Below, in pieces: positions 34,695-43,148 of a stretch of DNA of 64,000 bases (the first letter of the stretch is position 1; each line of letters starts with the position of its first letter). The notes under the pieces are model-generated. The model saw only the letters and a program-made list of their open reading frames with translations. It was not told where the DNA came from and ran no database searches. A program made the translations under genes and the position numbers. Source of the stretch: Desulfolinea sp050305405 (lineage in GTDB: Bacteria > Chloroflexota > Anaerolineae > Anaerolineales > Villigracilaceae); assembly GCA_050305405.1 (NCBI GenBank), contig JBNLFG010000019.1:8560-72559 (forward strand). Direction: 5' to 3'.

Positions 34695-35770
34695 TGCGTG
34701 TTGGTTTGTTGATCTACGGTAGTTTGGATACGCTCAGCGGCGGCTATCTCTATGACCGCAAGCTGGTGGCGCATCTGCAGGATGTGGGCGACGAGGTGGA
34801 AGTCGTCTCGCTGCCGTGGCGAAATTATGCAGCTCATTTGACGGATAACTTCTCCGCTTCGCTCCTGCGACGTCTGGCTGGGTCTCGTTTCGATGTTTTG
34901 GTGCAAGACGAGTTGAATCACCCCTCACTTTTTCGACTGAATTGGCGTTTGCGTAGACGTGTGCGTTATCCGATCGTCTCAATCGTTCATCACTTGCGCA
35001 GCAGCGAGCTGCGTCCGGCGTGGCAAAATAGGCTTTACCGCTCATCCGAACGTGCATATCTGAACAGTGTAGACGGCTTTATTTTCAACAGTCAAACCAC
35101 ACGCGGTGTTGTCGAAGGGGTGTTGGGTGAGTCTCGTCCGCATGTGGTCGCATACCCGGCAGGGAATCGCCTCGATCCACAAATCGGCGATGCGGATATT
35201 TTCACGCGCGCATATGCCAATCAGCCACTTAAGGTTGTTTTCCTTGGAAGTGTTATCCGGCGTAAAAACTTGCATACCTTGCTGGATGCGCTTGCCTTGC
35301 TCGACGAGAGTTGGCAATTGAGTGTTGTTGGGAATTTGGATATAGAACCCGCCTATGTGCGACGTATTCGTCAACAGGCAACGCGGTTAGGGCTGGATGA
35401 AAAAGTCAGCTTCACAGGTGCGCTCAATGATGAGCCGCTTAAGGCTGTTTTGCGCGCGAGCCACGTTCTGGCGTTACCTTCTTCGTATGAGGGGTTTGGT
35501 ATCGCCTATCTCGAGGGAATGGGCTATGGGCTACCCGCGATTGGCAGCACGGATGGGGCAGCGCACGAAATCATCACCGATGGCGTGGATGGTTTCCTTG
35601 TTGGGTCCAGTGATGCTGAGACTCTCGCATCTCATTTGAGGGGATTGATAAAAGATTCCAGAAAGCTGACGAAAATGAGCTTTGCAGCACGCGAACGTTA
35701 TCTTACGCACCCTACTTGGAAAGATAGCGCAAAGAAAATACGAAAATTTTTATCTGAAATGCGGAAGTGA
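34694..35770 (+). CDS. Glycosyltransferase family 4 protein
   Basis: 358 residues of GT-B fold. The N-terminal half begins 'MRVGLLIYGSLDTLSGGYLYD'-like; the C-terminal domain has the GT4 signature 'LALPSSYEGFGIAYLEGMGY' with the E-x7-E pair and 'GSVIRRKNLHTLLDAL'. It probably transfers a sugar from an NDP-sugar to the pathway intermediate. It lies in the operon between the pterin-type synthase (1-base overlap) and the methyltransferase (1-base gap). Confidence 0.88.
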   Translation: MRVGLLIYGSLDTLSGGYLYDRKLVAHLQDVGDEVEVVSLPWRNYAAHLTDNFSASLLRRLAGSRFDVLVQDELNHPSLFRLNWRLRRRVRYPIVSIVHHLRSSELRPAWQNRLYRSSERAYLNSVDGFIFNSQTTRGVVEGVLGESRPHVVAYPAGNRLDPQIGDADIFTRAYANQPLKVVFLGSVIRRKNLHTLLDALALLDESWQLSVVGNLDIEPAYVRRIRQQATRLGLDEKVSFTGALNDEPLKAVLRASHVLALPSSYEGFGIAYLEGMGYGLPAIGSTDGAAHEIITDGVDGFLVGSSDAETLASHLRGLIKDSRKLTKMSFAARERYLTHPTWKDSAKKIRKFLSEMRK

Positions 35771-35771
35771 C

Positions 35772-36671
35772 ATGTCTGATTACACAGATTTTTCTCGCTA
35801 TCTAGCTTCGAAAAAGAGTGTCGATGACCGTGCGCTGAATCAAGGTGTTTGGGATGCACTCGCCGAATCTCTTAATACCTACGAAGATGTTGAGATACTC
35901 GAAATTGGCGGCGGTATCGGTACAATGATCGAGCGCCTACTGGAACGTGACACGCTTCAGCACGTCCACTACACCTTGCTTGACGAACAGCCCGAAAACA
36001 TTGCCGCAGCGAAAAAACGTCTGCCGCAGTGGGCGGATGAACATAATTTTCTGACAAGTTGGGATGGTGAGGAACTTGTCTTCTGGAAAAACGGACGAGT
36101 TGCCAAGGTCAGTTTTCTCGTTGAAGACCTTTTTGATTTTCTCGCTCGTCGACCAGCCGGCCAACAATATGATTTACTGATTGCGCACGCTTTTCTTGAT
36201 CTCGTTGATATCCCTGCTACGTTGCCGCGCCTTTTTAAAGTTCTCAAGCCCGATGGGCGTTTTTACTTCACGATCAACTTTGACGGCGAGACTATCTTTG
36301 AGCCAACTGTCCCCGACGATGCCGAGATCATGGCGGCTTATCACCGCACGATGGATGAGCGCATAACCAACGGGGTTCTATCCGGCGATAGCCGCGCGGG
36401 ACGCCATCTTTTCAAGCATTTGCGCGATGCTGGCGGCGAAATTCTTAGGGCAGGCAGCTCCGACTGGGTGGTTTTCGGTGACGAAAAAGGGTATCCTGCT
36501 GACGAGGCTTACTTTTTGCATTTTATTGTCGATACTGTGCGGGGGGCGGTGGACGGGAAAATCGCTTCTCGTCAGATCGAAAGCTGGGCGAGTGCGCGCC
36601 ATGCCCAAATTGAGAGCGGGGCGCTGGTCTACATCGCTCATCAACTCGACTTTTTCGGCAGCGTCCCATGA
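35772..36671 (+). CDS. Class I SAM-dependent methyltransferase
   Basis: 299 residues. 'VEILEIGGGIGTMIERLL' is motif I and 'HYTLLDEQPENIAAAKKRL' motif II; 'QYDLLIAHAFLDLVDIP' and 'LFKVLKPDGRFYFTINFDG' complete the SAM-binding core. The C-terminal third is larger than in minimal enzymes and may recognise the substrate. The ATG at 35772 follows the glycosyltransferase stop by 1 base; the stop overlaps the reductase start (ATGA). Confidence 0.85.
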   Translation: MSDYTDFSRYLASKKSVDDRALNQGVWDALAESLNTYEDVEILEIGGGIGTMIERLLERDTLQHVHYTLLDEQPENIAAAKKRLPQWADEHNFLTSWDGEELVFWKNGRVAKVSFLVEDLFDFLARRPAGQQYDLLIAHAFLDLVDIPATLPRLFKVLKPDGRFYFTINFDGETIFEPTVPDDAEIMAAYHRTMDERITNGVLSGDSRAGRHLFKHLRDAGGEILRAGSSDWVVFGDEKGYPADEAYFLHFIVDTVRGAVDGKIASRQIESWASARHAQIESGALVYIAHQLDFFGSVP

Positions 36672-37336
36672 AGGTCACTGTCAACGTCGCCATGACTTTA
36701 GATGGCAAAATCGATACTGTTGCGCGGCAGGGGGTAAAGATTTCTTCGGATGCAGATTGGGAGCGTGTGGACCGCCTGCGTGCGGCGCATGATGCAATTT
36801 TGGTCGGCGGAAATACGTTACTGATGGAAGACCCGCGTTTGACTGTCAAATCGGAGCAATTGCGTGCGGAGCGTGTCGCCCGTGGACTTGCGCCTGACCC
36901 CGCCAAAGTGGGGATTGTCTCAGCGTCAACATTGACCACTAATAGCCGCTTCCTGAACGACGGTGGCGGCGAAGTTTTCCTCTTTACTACCAAACGGACT
37001 TCGCCCGAACAACTTGCTCTTTTACGAGATGCCGGTGCGAAAGTTTTTGTGCTCGGCGAAAAACGTGTGGATTTGGCAGCGGCATTCAATGTTCTGGCGG
37101 AGAACAACATCCAAAGTCTAATGGTGGAAGGCGGCGGCGGGATGATCGCCGCCTTGCTTGCCGCAGGCTTGGTGGATGAAATTCACGTCTATATCGCGCC
37201 GCTAATTTTCGGCGGCGCGACAGCCCCAACGTTGGCAGATGGTGGAGGGATATTAGGTGGTGTTGAGCTTGATTTGTTAAGTGTGGAGAAGTTGGAAGAC
37301 GGAGGGGTTTTAGCAAAATATCAGATTTTGCCTTAG
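36668..37336 (+). CDS. RibD C-terminal/DHFR-fold reductase
   Basis: 222 residues, similar to archaeal-type 2,5-diamino-6-ribosylaminopyrimidinone 5'-phosphate reductase: 'VNVAMTLDGKIDT', 'HDAILVGGNTLLMEDPRLTV', 'LMVEGGGGMIAALLAAGLVD' and 'YIAPLIFGGATAPTL'. It uses NADPH to reduce a ribosyl-type pyrimidine or pterin carbonyl. As last gene of the operon beside a PTPS-family gene, it suggests a GTP-derived intermediate. No deaminase domain is fused, unlike bacterial RibD. Confidence 0.88.
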   Translation: MKVTVNVAMTLDGKIDTVARQGVKISSDADWERVDRLRAAHDAILVGGNTLLMEDPRLTVKSEQLRAERVARGLAPDPAKVGIVSASTLTTNSRFLNDGGGEVFLFTTKRTSPEQLALLRDAGAKVFVLGEKRVDLAAAFNVLAENNIQSLMVEGGGGMIAALLAAGLVDEIHVYIAPLIFGGATAPTLADGGGILGGVELDLLSVEKLEDGGVLAKYQILP

Positions 37337-37345
37337 TCACTTAGG

Positions 37346-37364
37346 TATAATTCGTAGATCTACG
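37346..37364 (+). promoter_or_regulatory. TATAAT promoter with overlapping 12-bp palindrome
   Basis: TATAAT (37346-37351) is followed at once by the perfect palindrome CGTAGATCTACG (37353-37364), which covers the expected transcription start of the small gene at 37381. The arrangement fits a repressor operator at the start site. Confidence 0.5.
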
Positions 37365-37380
37365 GAAAAAGGAGTTCTTC

Positions 37381-37785
37381 ATGCAGTCAAAAATTATTAT
37401 TCACGGGAAAGTAGAACAGAAAAAAGATAAAGATGGGAAGCCAGAGAAGCGAAAATTCAAGATCAAAAAGGAAAAAAAACACGAAATTGATATTGATATT
37501 GAGATCGAAGAAGATGGCACTTACGAAGTTGAAAAGTTAAGCGTAGATGGTTTGCCGACCGAGATTGAAGGTCAGACGATTACCTGGCTAAATAATTTTG
37601 CGATCAAGAAAGCTGATCATTATATTAACCAGCGTTATTTTGTAACGCTTCCGGGCGTGGGAAATAGACGCGTGGTGATTGTGGATAATAATAGCCACGG
37701 TGTTCCGTATTTCTACACGGGGCCTGTTGATAATGACGTGATTGTTTTGTCTGATGGTGACCCGGGGGTTGGCGTAACAGGTTAG
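37381..37785 (+). CDS. Hypothetical protein, 134 residues, charged N-terminus
   Basis: Not recognised. Residues 1-45 are Lys/Glu/Asp-rich with alternating 'IDIDIEIEEDG'; the rest is beta-looking ('RYFVTLPGVGNRRVVIV', 'VPYFYTGPVDNDVIVLSDGD'). No signal peptide or membrane helix. AAGGAG precedes the ATG and a dedicated promoter is likely, so it is probably a real single-gene unit ended by the terminator at 37802. Confidence 0.65.
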   Translation: MQSKIIIHGKVEQKKDKDGKPEKRKFKIKKEKKHEIDIDIEIEEDGTYEVEKLSVDGLPTEIEGQTITWLNNFAIKKADHYINQRYFVTLPGVGNRRVVIVDNNSHGVPYFYTGPVDNDVIVLSDGDPGVGVTG

Positions 37786-37801
37786 ATTGGAAAATAAGAT
37801 A

Positions 37802-37830
37802 AAAAAGCGGAGATCAGTTCTCCGCTTTTT
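37802..37830. terminator. Bidirectional intrinsic terminator
   Basis: AAAAAGCGGAGA / TCTCCGCTTTTT forms the stem with a 5-base loop. It ends both the small rightward gene and the large leftward regulator; the TGA of the regulator (37814-37816) lies in the loop. Confidence 0.93.
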
Positions 37831-40800
37831 CTTTGATGGTTTTTCTCCAGGGAACATTTTCGACAAATATTCGCTGCGCTTCTGTTGAATTTAATTTCTT
37901 TACCTGTTGTTCTAATAGCTGACTTGCGTTTTTTAGCACCTGCTGGGTACGTGGGTCTTTGTTCTTGGCGAAAGCATTGTGAAGCGATAGATAAATTCTG
38001 AGTGGCTCCTCGGCTCCTTCAAAGGCAGGATTTGTTTCCATATGCTGATATATGGCTTCAGCTTCTTGTGATGCCATATCACTTTCTTGAAAACTGATAT
38101 ACGCTTGTGCTAAGCCCGCGCGTGCTTCTGTGATTAAAATATCCGCGCCAGCAACTTCTTTGCGAATCTTCATGCACTCTAAAAAGGCCTCTTTCGCGGC
38201 TTCAAACTCATTGTTGAGCAACTGAGCATGTCCGATGTAAAAATATGACCAATGTTCAGCCATACGGTCTTGTGCATCGAGTGCATGTTGCAGGGCTTTG
38301 TTTGCCCATTCTAATGCTTCGCTTTTGAGGCCTTGCCCGATTGATGACGCGCTCAGATTGATATATGTGAAGCGTTCTTGTAGATTATTACCCAGTTCTC
38401 GATTGATCTTTAACGAGCTTTCGTAATAACTCATGGCGTTGGGGTAATCTCCCAATATACTGGAAATCCAGCCCAAGTTTGCGAGGACTAATCCCTTGCC
38501 GGTTTGATTGCCTTGTTCCTGGAAAACAGCTAGCGCTTGTTTGAAATATTGATAAGCAGCATAGTAGTCTCCTTGCGTCATGCCGACCGCGAGGGCCAGA
38601 TTATTTAAAGCCTTCCCTTCAAGGTAGTGATCTTTAAGCTTTCGAGCAATCGAAAGAGCTTTCTCTTGGTGTTTTTTTGCTGTAGTGGGGCTATCCTGCT
38701 CTAGCGCTATCAAGCCAAGCGTCAAGCTTGTGTATGCTTCGCCTGTCTGATCGTGTATTCTCTGGGCATGGGCAAGTCCCTCTTCAGCAGCGATGCGCGC
38801 TTCTGTCAGTTTCCCTTGACGCATCAGCGCATCCGGAAGAATCATATAGACGGTCATTAGGATTTTGTCTGCGTTGGTGTTTTGGATGAGTTTCTTTGCT
38901 TTAGACATGTGCTCTACTGTTTGTGGTGCATCTCCCATGACGGTAAAACGATATGCGGCGCGTATCAGGCTGCGTGCTTGGAGAATATCGTCATTTAGTT
39001 CGTGAGCCAGCTTGTCCATTTCTGCCAGATCATCAACTTGTGAGTTTGAATCGCCGAGATTGTAGAAAGCTTCGACACGTTTGATGAGTAATTCAAAGCG
39101 TTCTTCTTTCTTGTCTTTCGGTAATAGTGCCAGTGTGCGTGTAAAGTAGTCGATGGCTTGGCGGTTTTGATAGGCGTCTTTGGCGAGGTCGCCTGCCAGA
39201 GTCAGGTAGTGGATGGCTTCTTCGGTTAAGTTTCCTTTTTCGGCGTGATAGGCTAGCTCCCCATAATAGGGTTTTAGGTTCTCTTGATGGACTTCCTTGA
39301 GCGCTGCAAATGCCAGAGCGTGTAAAGCCTGTTGACGAACGGCAAGTTGCATTGAGTAAGCGGCATCCCGTAAAAGGGCATGTGAAAAGATATATTCGAT
39401 CTCATTTAAATGTGCCCAGATTTTGGCTTGCTCTGCTTCCTGTACGTAACCGGGGAGTTTCTCTAGTTGAGAACGCAGCATTTCGACCAGTACATCGACG
39501 ATAAATTCACGCCCCAGCACGGATGCGGTTTGGACGGTCTCGCGGACTTGTTGCGTTAGACGATCAAGGCGGGCAATCATGATTGCCCGTACATCCATGG
39601 GGAGGGAGCTAAGGGCCTTCTTATCGGTAGAATATTTTCCGTCTTTGTCGATGGTGAGTAATTTCTCTTCGGAGAGATAGCGTAGTATCTGCTCGGCAAA
39701 GAAGGGGTTGCCTTCGGCGCGAGCCTCGAGTAGAGTTCCCAAATTTTCGGCAATAGGTTTGCCTAAAGTGTCTTCTGCAAGGGCGTGGAGGCCGACAGAG
39801 GATAGCTTTCCTAGTGTGATGTTTTGCGCAGGTGCTTCTTCGGAAAGCGATGTGTTGCCTTCGGGGCGCTGTGTGGCGATAAGCGCGATGGGATAATCTT
39901 TATCGTCTGCGAGTAGTGAACGTATGAAGTAGTTGATGAAGGCGACAGAGTCTTCGTCCAGCCAGTGAGCGTCTTCGAGCAATAAAACAATGGGGTTGTG
40001 CAAACTTTCGGCGCGGAACAAGGTGCTTAGGGCAATGAAGGTGTTTTCGTAGCGCGCCTTTATGTCGAGGCTTTCGTAGAATGTGTCGGGTTGGGTTAGG
40101 TTGAGCAAGGCTGCCAGAACCGAGGCAGTGCGTCGTAACTCGGAAGCAAGTTTCGGGTCGGGGAGTGATGCGACAAGCATCTCCAATGCACTTGAAAAGC
40201 TTTCCCAGTTGGCTGCATCCGTCTCGTTTTCGGTTACGCCAAAGCGTCTCCGCAGCCAGGGTTTGAAGGGGTTGAAGGCGTTGCGGACGAGTTCTTCGGC
40301 GGGGAGTCGAAGCCACTGAACGGGAAAATCTTTGAAATACTCCGAGTTTTGGAATGCGTAAATGAGTCGGCTCTTGCCGATGCCTGCTTCGCCGCGCACC
40401 AGCATCAGGCCCGCGAAATGTCCTGCGCGGATAGGGGCCATGAACGACGCAAGCATATCCATTTCGGCTTTGCGCCCAATTAATTCACCGTGGTAGATGG
40501 CTTGTTTCTCGGATTTCTTGCCAAGTAATCGGTAAGTGCGTTGTTTTTTTGTAAGCCCCTTGTAGGAATAATTGCCAAGATATTTTAAGTCGAAAGCTTC
40601 TTTGGCGCGACGAGCGATTTCTTCGTCGACCCAGATTTCTCCTTGTTTTGCGTAGGTCATCAGGCGTGATGCGAAAGTAATGCCCCAACCGTAGGCGGTG
40701 TAATCTTCGCGCAGAGACGCGCCCATAAAACCCGCGTAGGCAGTGCGATAGGAAATCCCCGCGCGCAGGGTGAGCTTTGTACGCGTAGCAAGATCAATCA

Positions 40801-41734
40801 CGAAGCTTAGCGCGCGTTCCACGTCACGTTCACGGGCAACGGGTGCGCCCCAAAAGATCAGCAGATTGAAGCCCTTATCGCCAAGCTCGGGACGCAAGAA
40901 GAAGCCACCGTATTTTTCTTGCAAAGCGTAGACGGTTTGCATAAAGGGAGTGACCATGGCCTCATCGGAAATGTTGACCGGGATGTCCACAAATACGTTG
41001 ATGATGTGACGAAATTCCCCAACGGTAGGCTGGCGTAAAAGCGATTCGGGGAAAAAGCTGTTCATTGGTGTCAGATCAGGGTCGGGTTCTGTGATGCCTG
41101 TTGGGACAGGGAGTGGTGCAAGAATTTTTGTGATCTGAAAAGCGCCTTTAGTAGGCTCTGCTTCGACATTTTTTTTAATATATTCAAAGGAAACCGGATC
41201 GGCAAAAATATCACCAGCGTGAGCGTGTGCTTCAGCAAGAATAGCCCGATTCAGGCTAGCACCACGTATCCAGTAGGTGAGGTGTCTATCCGTTTCGGAT
41301 TTGAACATCTGCCAGCGAGTTTCCCCATAGCCCATGCCTGCTTTGATGGAGATGGGGAAGATTCCAAAGGGTGTTTCGACTTGGGGATGTGCTTGTGTAT
41401 GCGCCTGCATGGCGACCAGGGCTGCAAGGCAGCGCTTCGTCTCTTGACCCGGAACTTGCTCGGCGGGAAAAAGAGCATTGAACGCGTCCCCAGCATAGCC
41501 GATCACAAATCCGCCCTGGGCATAGACGGCGTTAACCAGCGGCTCGAAGACATCACGCATTAACCCAGCGAGAACTTCTGCGCCGCGTTGTCCATGTACT
41601 GAGAGAGCATCGACCATATTGGAAAAGCCTGAAAGGTCAACAAAGATTGCCGCGCCTTGAATAGTGCCGCGTAATTCGTTAGCTTTGTGTTTTTCGATAA
41701 TGAAGTTTGGAACAAGACGTCGGATAGTCTGCAT
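37814..41734 (-). CDS. Cyclase-domain/AAA-ATPase/TPR regulator
   Basis: 1306 residues. Two tandem class III nucleotide cyclase-like domains: the first begins 'AAIFVDLSGFSNMVDALS' with 'GFVIGYAGDAFNALFP'; the second runs from 'INVFVDIPVNISDEAMV' to about residue 390 with 'AGISYRTAYAGFMG'. An AAA_16-type NTPase follows ('LMLVRGEAGIGKSRLIYAF' Walker A, 'IVLLLEDAHWLDEDSVAF' Walker B), then at least eight TPR repeats to the C-terminus. Such proteins couple a sensor TPR array to cyclase or STAND-ATPase switching. Whether either cyclase domain is active is uncertain: the second lacks a clear second metal Asp and substrate residues. Confidence 0.88.
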   Translation of the reverse strand: MQTIRRLVPNFIIEKHKANELRGTIQGAAIFVDLSGFSNMVDALSVHGQRGAEVLAGLMRDVFEPLVNAVYAQGGFVIGYAGDAFNALFPAEQVPGQETKRCLAALVAMQAHTQAHPQVETPFGIFPISIKAGMGYGETRWQMFKSETDRHLTYWIRGASLNRAILAEAHAHAGDIFADPVSFEYIKKNVEAEPTKGAFQITKILAPLPVPTGITEPDPDLTPMNSFFPESLLRQPTVGEFRHIINVFVDIPVNISDEAMVTPFMQTVYALQEKYGGFFLRPELGDKGFNLLIFWGAPVARERDVERALSFVIDLATRTKLTLRAGISYRTAYAGFMGASLREDYTAYGWGITFASRLMTYAKQGEIWVDEEIARRAKEAFDLKYLGNYSYKGLTKKQRTYRLLGKKSEKQAIYHGELIGRKAEMDMLASFMAPIRAGHFAGLMLVRGEAGIGKSRLIYAFQNSEYFKDFPVQWLRLPAEELVRNAFNPFKPWLRRRFGVTENETDAANWESFSSALEMLVASLPDPKLASELRRTASVLAALLNLTQPDTFYESLDIKARYENTFIALSTLFRAESLHNPIVLLLEDAHWLDEDSVAFINYFIRSLLADDKDYPIALIATQRPEGNTSLSEEAPAQNITLGKLSSVGLHALAEDTLGKPIAENLGTLLEARAEGNPFFAEQILRYLSEEKLLTIDKDGKYSTDKKALSSLPMDVRAIMIARLDRLTQQVRETVQTASVLGREFIVDVLVEMLRSQLEKLPGYVQEAEQAKIWAHLNEIEYIFSHALLRDAAYSMQLAVRQQALHALAFAALKEVHQENLKPYYGELAYHAEKGNLTEEAIHYLTLAGDLAKDAYQNRQAIDYFTRTLALLPKDKKEERFELLIKRVEAFYNLGDSNSQVDDLAEMDKLAHELNDDILQARSLIRAAYRFTVMGDAPQTVEHMSKAKKLIQNTNADKILMTVYMILPDALMRQGKLTEARIAAEEGLAHAQRIHDQTGEAYTSLTLGLIALEQDSPTTAKKHQEKALSIARKLKDHYLEGKALNNLALAVGMTQGDYYAAYQYFKQALAVFQEQGNQTGKGLVLANLGWISSILGDYPNAMSYYESSLKINRELGNNLQERFTYINLSASSIGQGLKSEALEWANKALQHALDAQDRMAEHWSYFYIGHAQLLNNEFEAAKEAFLECMKIRKEVAGADILITEARAGLAQAYISFQESDMASQEAEAIYQHMETNPAFEGAEEPLRIYLSLHNAFAKNKDPRTQQVLKNASQLLEQQVKKLNSTEAQRIFVENVPWRKTIKEKAEN

Positions 41735-41802
41735 GGTTACTCTTCCGCAATTGGATTTGTTGTTAATTTAGTTGCCGAAATGATCGTGTTTGGGTTTAGG
41801 CT

Positions 41803-42063
41803 TTATCCTTGTAGCGGAAAGAAATATTGCAATAGAGCGGTCAATATCTCTGGTGAGAAGATGCTCAAGGCCAGAATAACCAATCCGAGTAAAACGAGAT
41901 AGCCTAAGATAAATTTTGATGGTTCCGATGCGTCATCTTTTTTTATCAGCATAAAGATGACTTCCCCGAGATGTTTTGGCAATATGACGATGGACAGCAA
42001 CCAAGATGGTTTTTCTTCGCTGGAATTGGTTTCTGTGGATGGGGAGGGGAAAGATTCTGCCAT
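41803..42063 (-). CDS. Small single-helix membrane protein, 86 residues
   Basis: Polar N-terminus with Ser/Glu ('PSPSTETNSSEEKPSW'), then a probable amphipathic stretch and one strong membrane helix ('ILGYLVLLGLVILALSIFS'). Not recognised. The ATG at 42063 is the first supported start. It follows the channel-like gene by 29 bases on the same strand. Confidence 0.6.
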   Translation of the reverse strand: MAESFPSPSTETNSSEEKPSWLLSIVILPKHLGEVIFMLIKKDDASEPSKFILGYLVLLGLVILALSIFSPEILTALLQYFFPLQG

Positions 42064-42092
42064 GTTGCCTCTAATCGTGTATGGGAAAATCG

Positions 42093-43139
42093 TTAGTGGG
42101 TAGTCCCGTCGCTTGACCAAAATGCAGGCGGTGCCATGACCAGCTTGCAGAGCCCGAGTAGGGTATGGTCGTAATTGACGCGCCAACCGGCAAAATCACG
42201 CCAGGCTTGTTCGCGATCATTTTTTAGGGCGATGCCGGCTTCATCTAAGCGTTCGAGTACGGCGTTGAATTCATCTTGGTTGATGCTGATTGGCGTGTCG
42301 GGGAAAGTCGGGTTTTCAGGATAGGGGATATCGAAGTTTTCAGCAATGCGACGAAAAGCGATGAAGCCCGCACGGATGCAGAGCATGGCTGCGGGAGATG
42401 GGGGTAAATCTAATGCGGAGAGCATGAGCGCCGCGGCATCTAAGACAGTTCCCCCGGCTGTAACCCAGGACTGATCTCCGCGCGGAGAGCGGAAGAAGAC
42501 CAAAGCGGGGAGCGTGGAATGACTTTCTTCGATCTGCGCAAACCATATCTCCCATGAATGCCAGTAGTCATCCAAACTTTGTAAACCGCGGATGCGGTTG
42601 AAGCGCAGGAGCATTTCGACGGAAGAAGGCGGGGTGCCTGCACGCACTTCCAGCAGGTTGACAAATTCTTCGCGGCGCGAGAAAGCGGCATACATTGTCG
42701 GCAGGTAAGCGATCAGGAGGGCAACCAGGATCAGGCCAAGAGTGGCTTCGGAAAAAATCAGCAGGGAAATAAGAAAACTGTCGGATGTTGCAAATCCCAG
42801 CGTTAGGAGAGACGATCCGCTAAGTCGAATGGAGGCAAATAGATCGCCAACGCCCAACGACCAATAGATGGCCGCGTAGCCGAGCATCATCAGCACATAC
42901 CAAGTCGGGACGAGCAGTAACAGCCCGATGGGTGCATAATAGGCGAAGATGGCTTCCTTCTTTTCGTAGGGTTTGATGAGGTTCATTATTTTTTTGAAAA
43001 TGCGACGCAAGATACCGAAAAGAATGCGATTGAGCCAGCTACGTGCGCTGCGCGGCAGAACGAAGGTGGAGATGGCCGAGCGCAGCGTGCCGATGATAAG
43101 CGTGATGCCAATGAGGGCGGCGATGATATTGAATAGCAT
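42093..43139 (-). CDS. Ion-channel-like membrane protein
   Basis: 348 residues. Three to four membrane helices in the first 165 residues enclose 'IRLSGSSLLTLGFATSDS', a loop resembling the pore and filter (T-x-G-F/Y) of two-helix potassium channels, followed by a helix 'LILVALLIAYLPTMYAAFSRR'. The rest is a soluble helical domain. It is therefore a candidate cation channel; identity is moderate because the filter (TLGFAT) is not canonical TVGYG. It starts 9 bases after the idi2 stop. Confidence 0.65.
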   Translation of the reverse strand: MLFNIIAALIGITLIIGTLRSAISTFVLPRSARSWLNRILFGILRRIFKKIMNLIKPYEKKEAIFAYYAPIGLLLLVPTWYVLMMLGYAAIYWSLGVGDLFASIRLSGSSLLTLGFATSDSFLISLLIFSEATLGLILVALLIAYLPTMYAAFSRREEFVNLLEVRAGTPPSSVEMLLRFNRIRGLQSLDDYWHSWEIWFAQIEESHSTLPALVFFRSPRGDQSWVTAGGTVLDAAALMLSALDLPPSPAAMLCIRAGFIAFRRIAENFDIPYPENPTFPDTPISINQDEFNAVLERLDEAGIALKNDREQAWRDFAGWRVNYDHTLLGLCKLVMAPPAFWSSDGTTH

Positions 43140-43148
43140 GTCTATGCT

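Noticed and set aside
37814..41734. Regulator as a LuxR/MalT-type transcription factor
   Set aside because: No C-terminal helix-turn-helix is seen; the C-terminus is TPR only and the N-terminus is cyclase-like.
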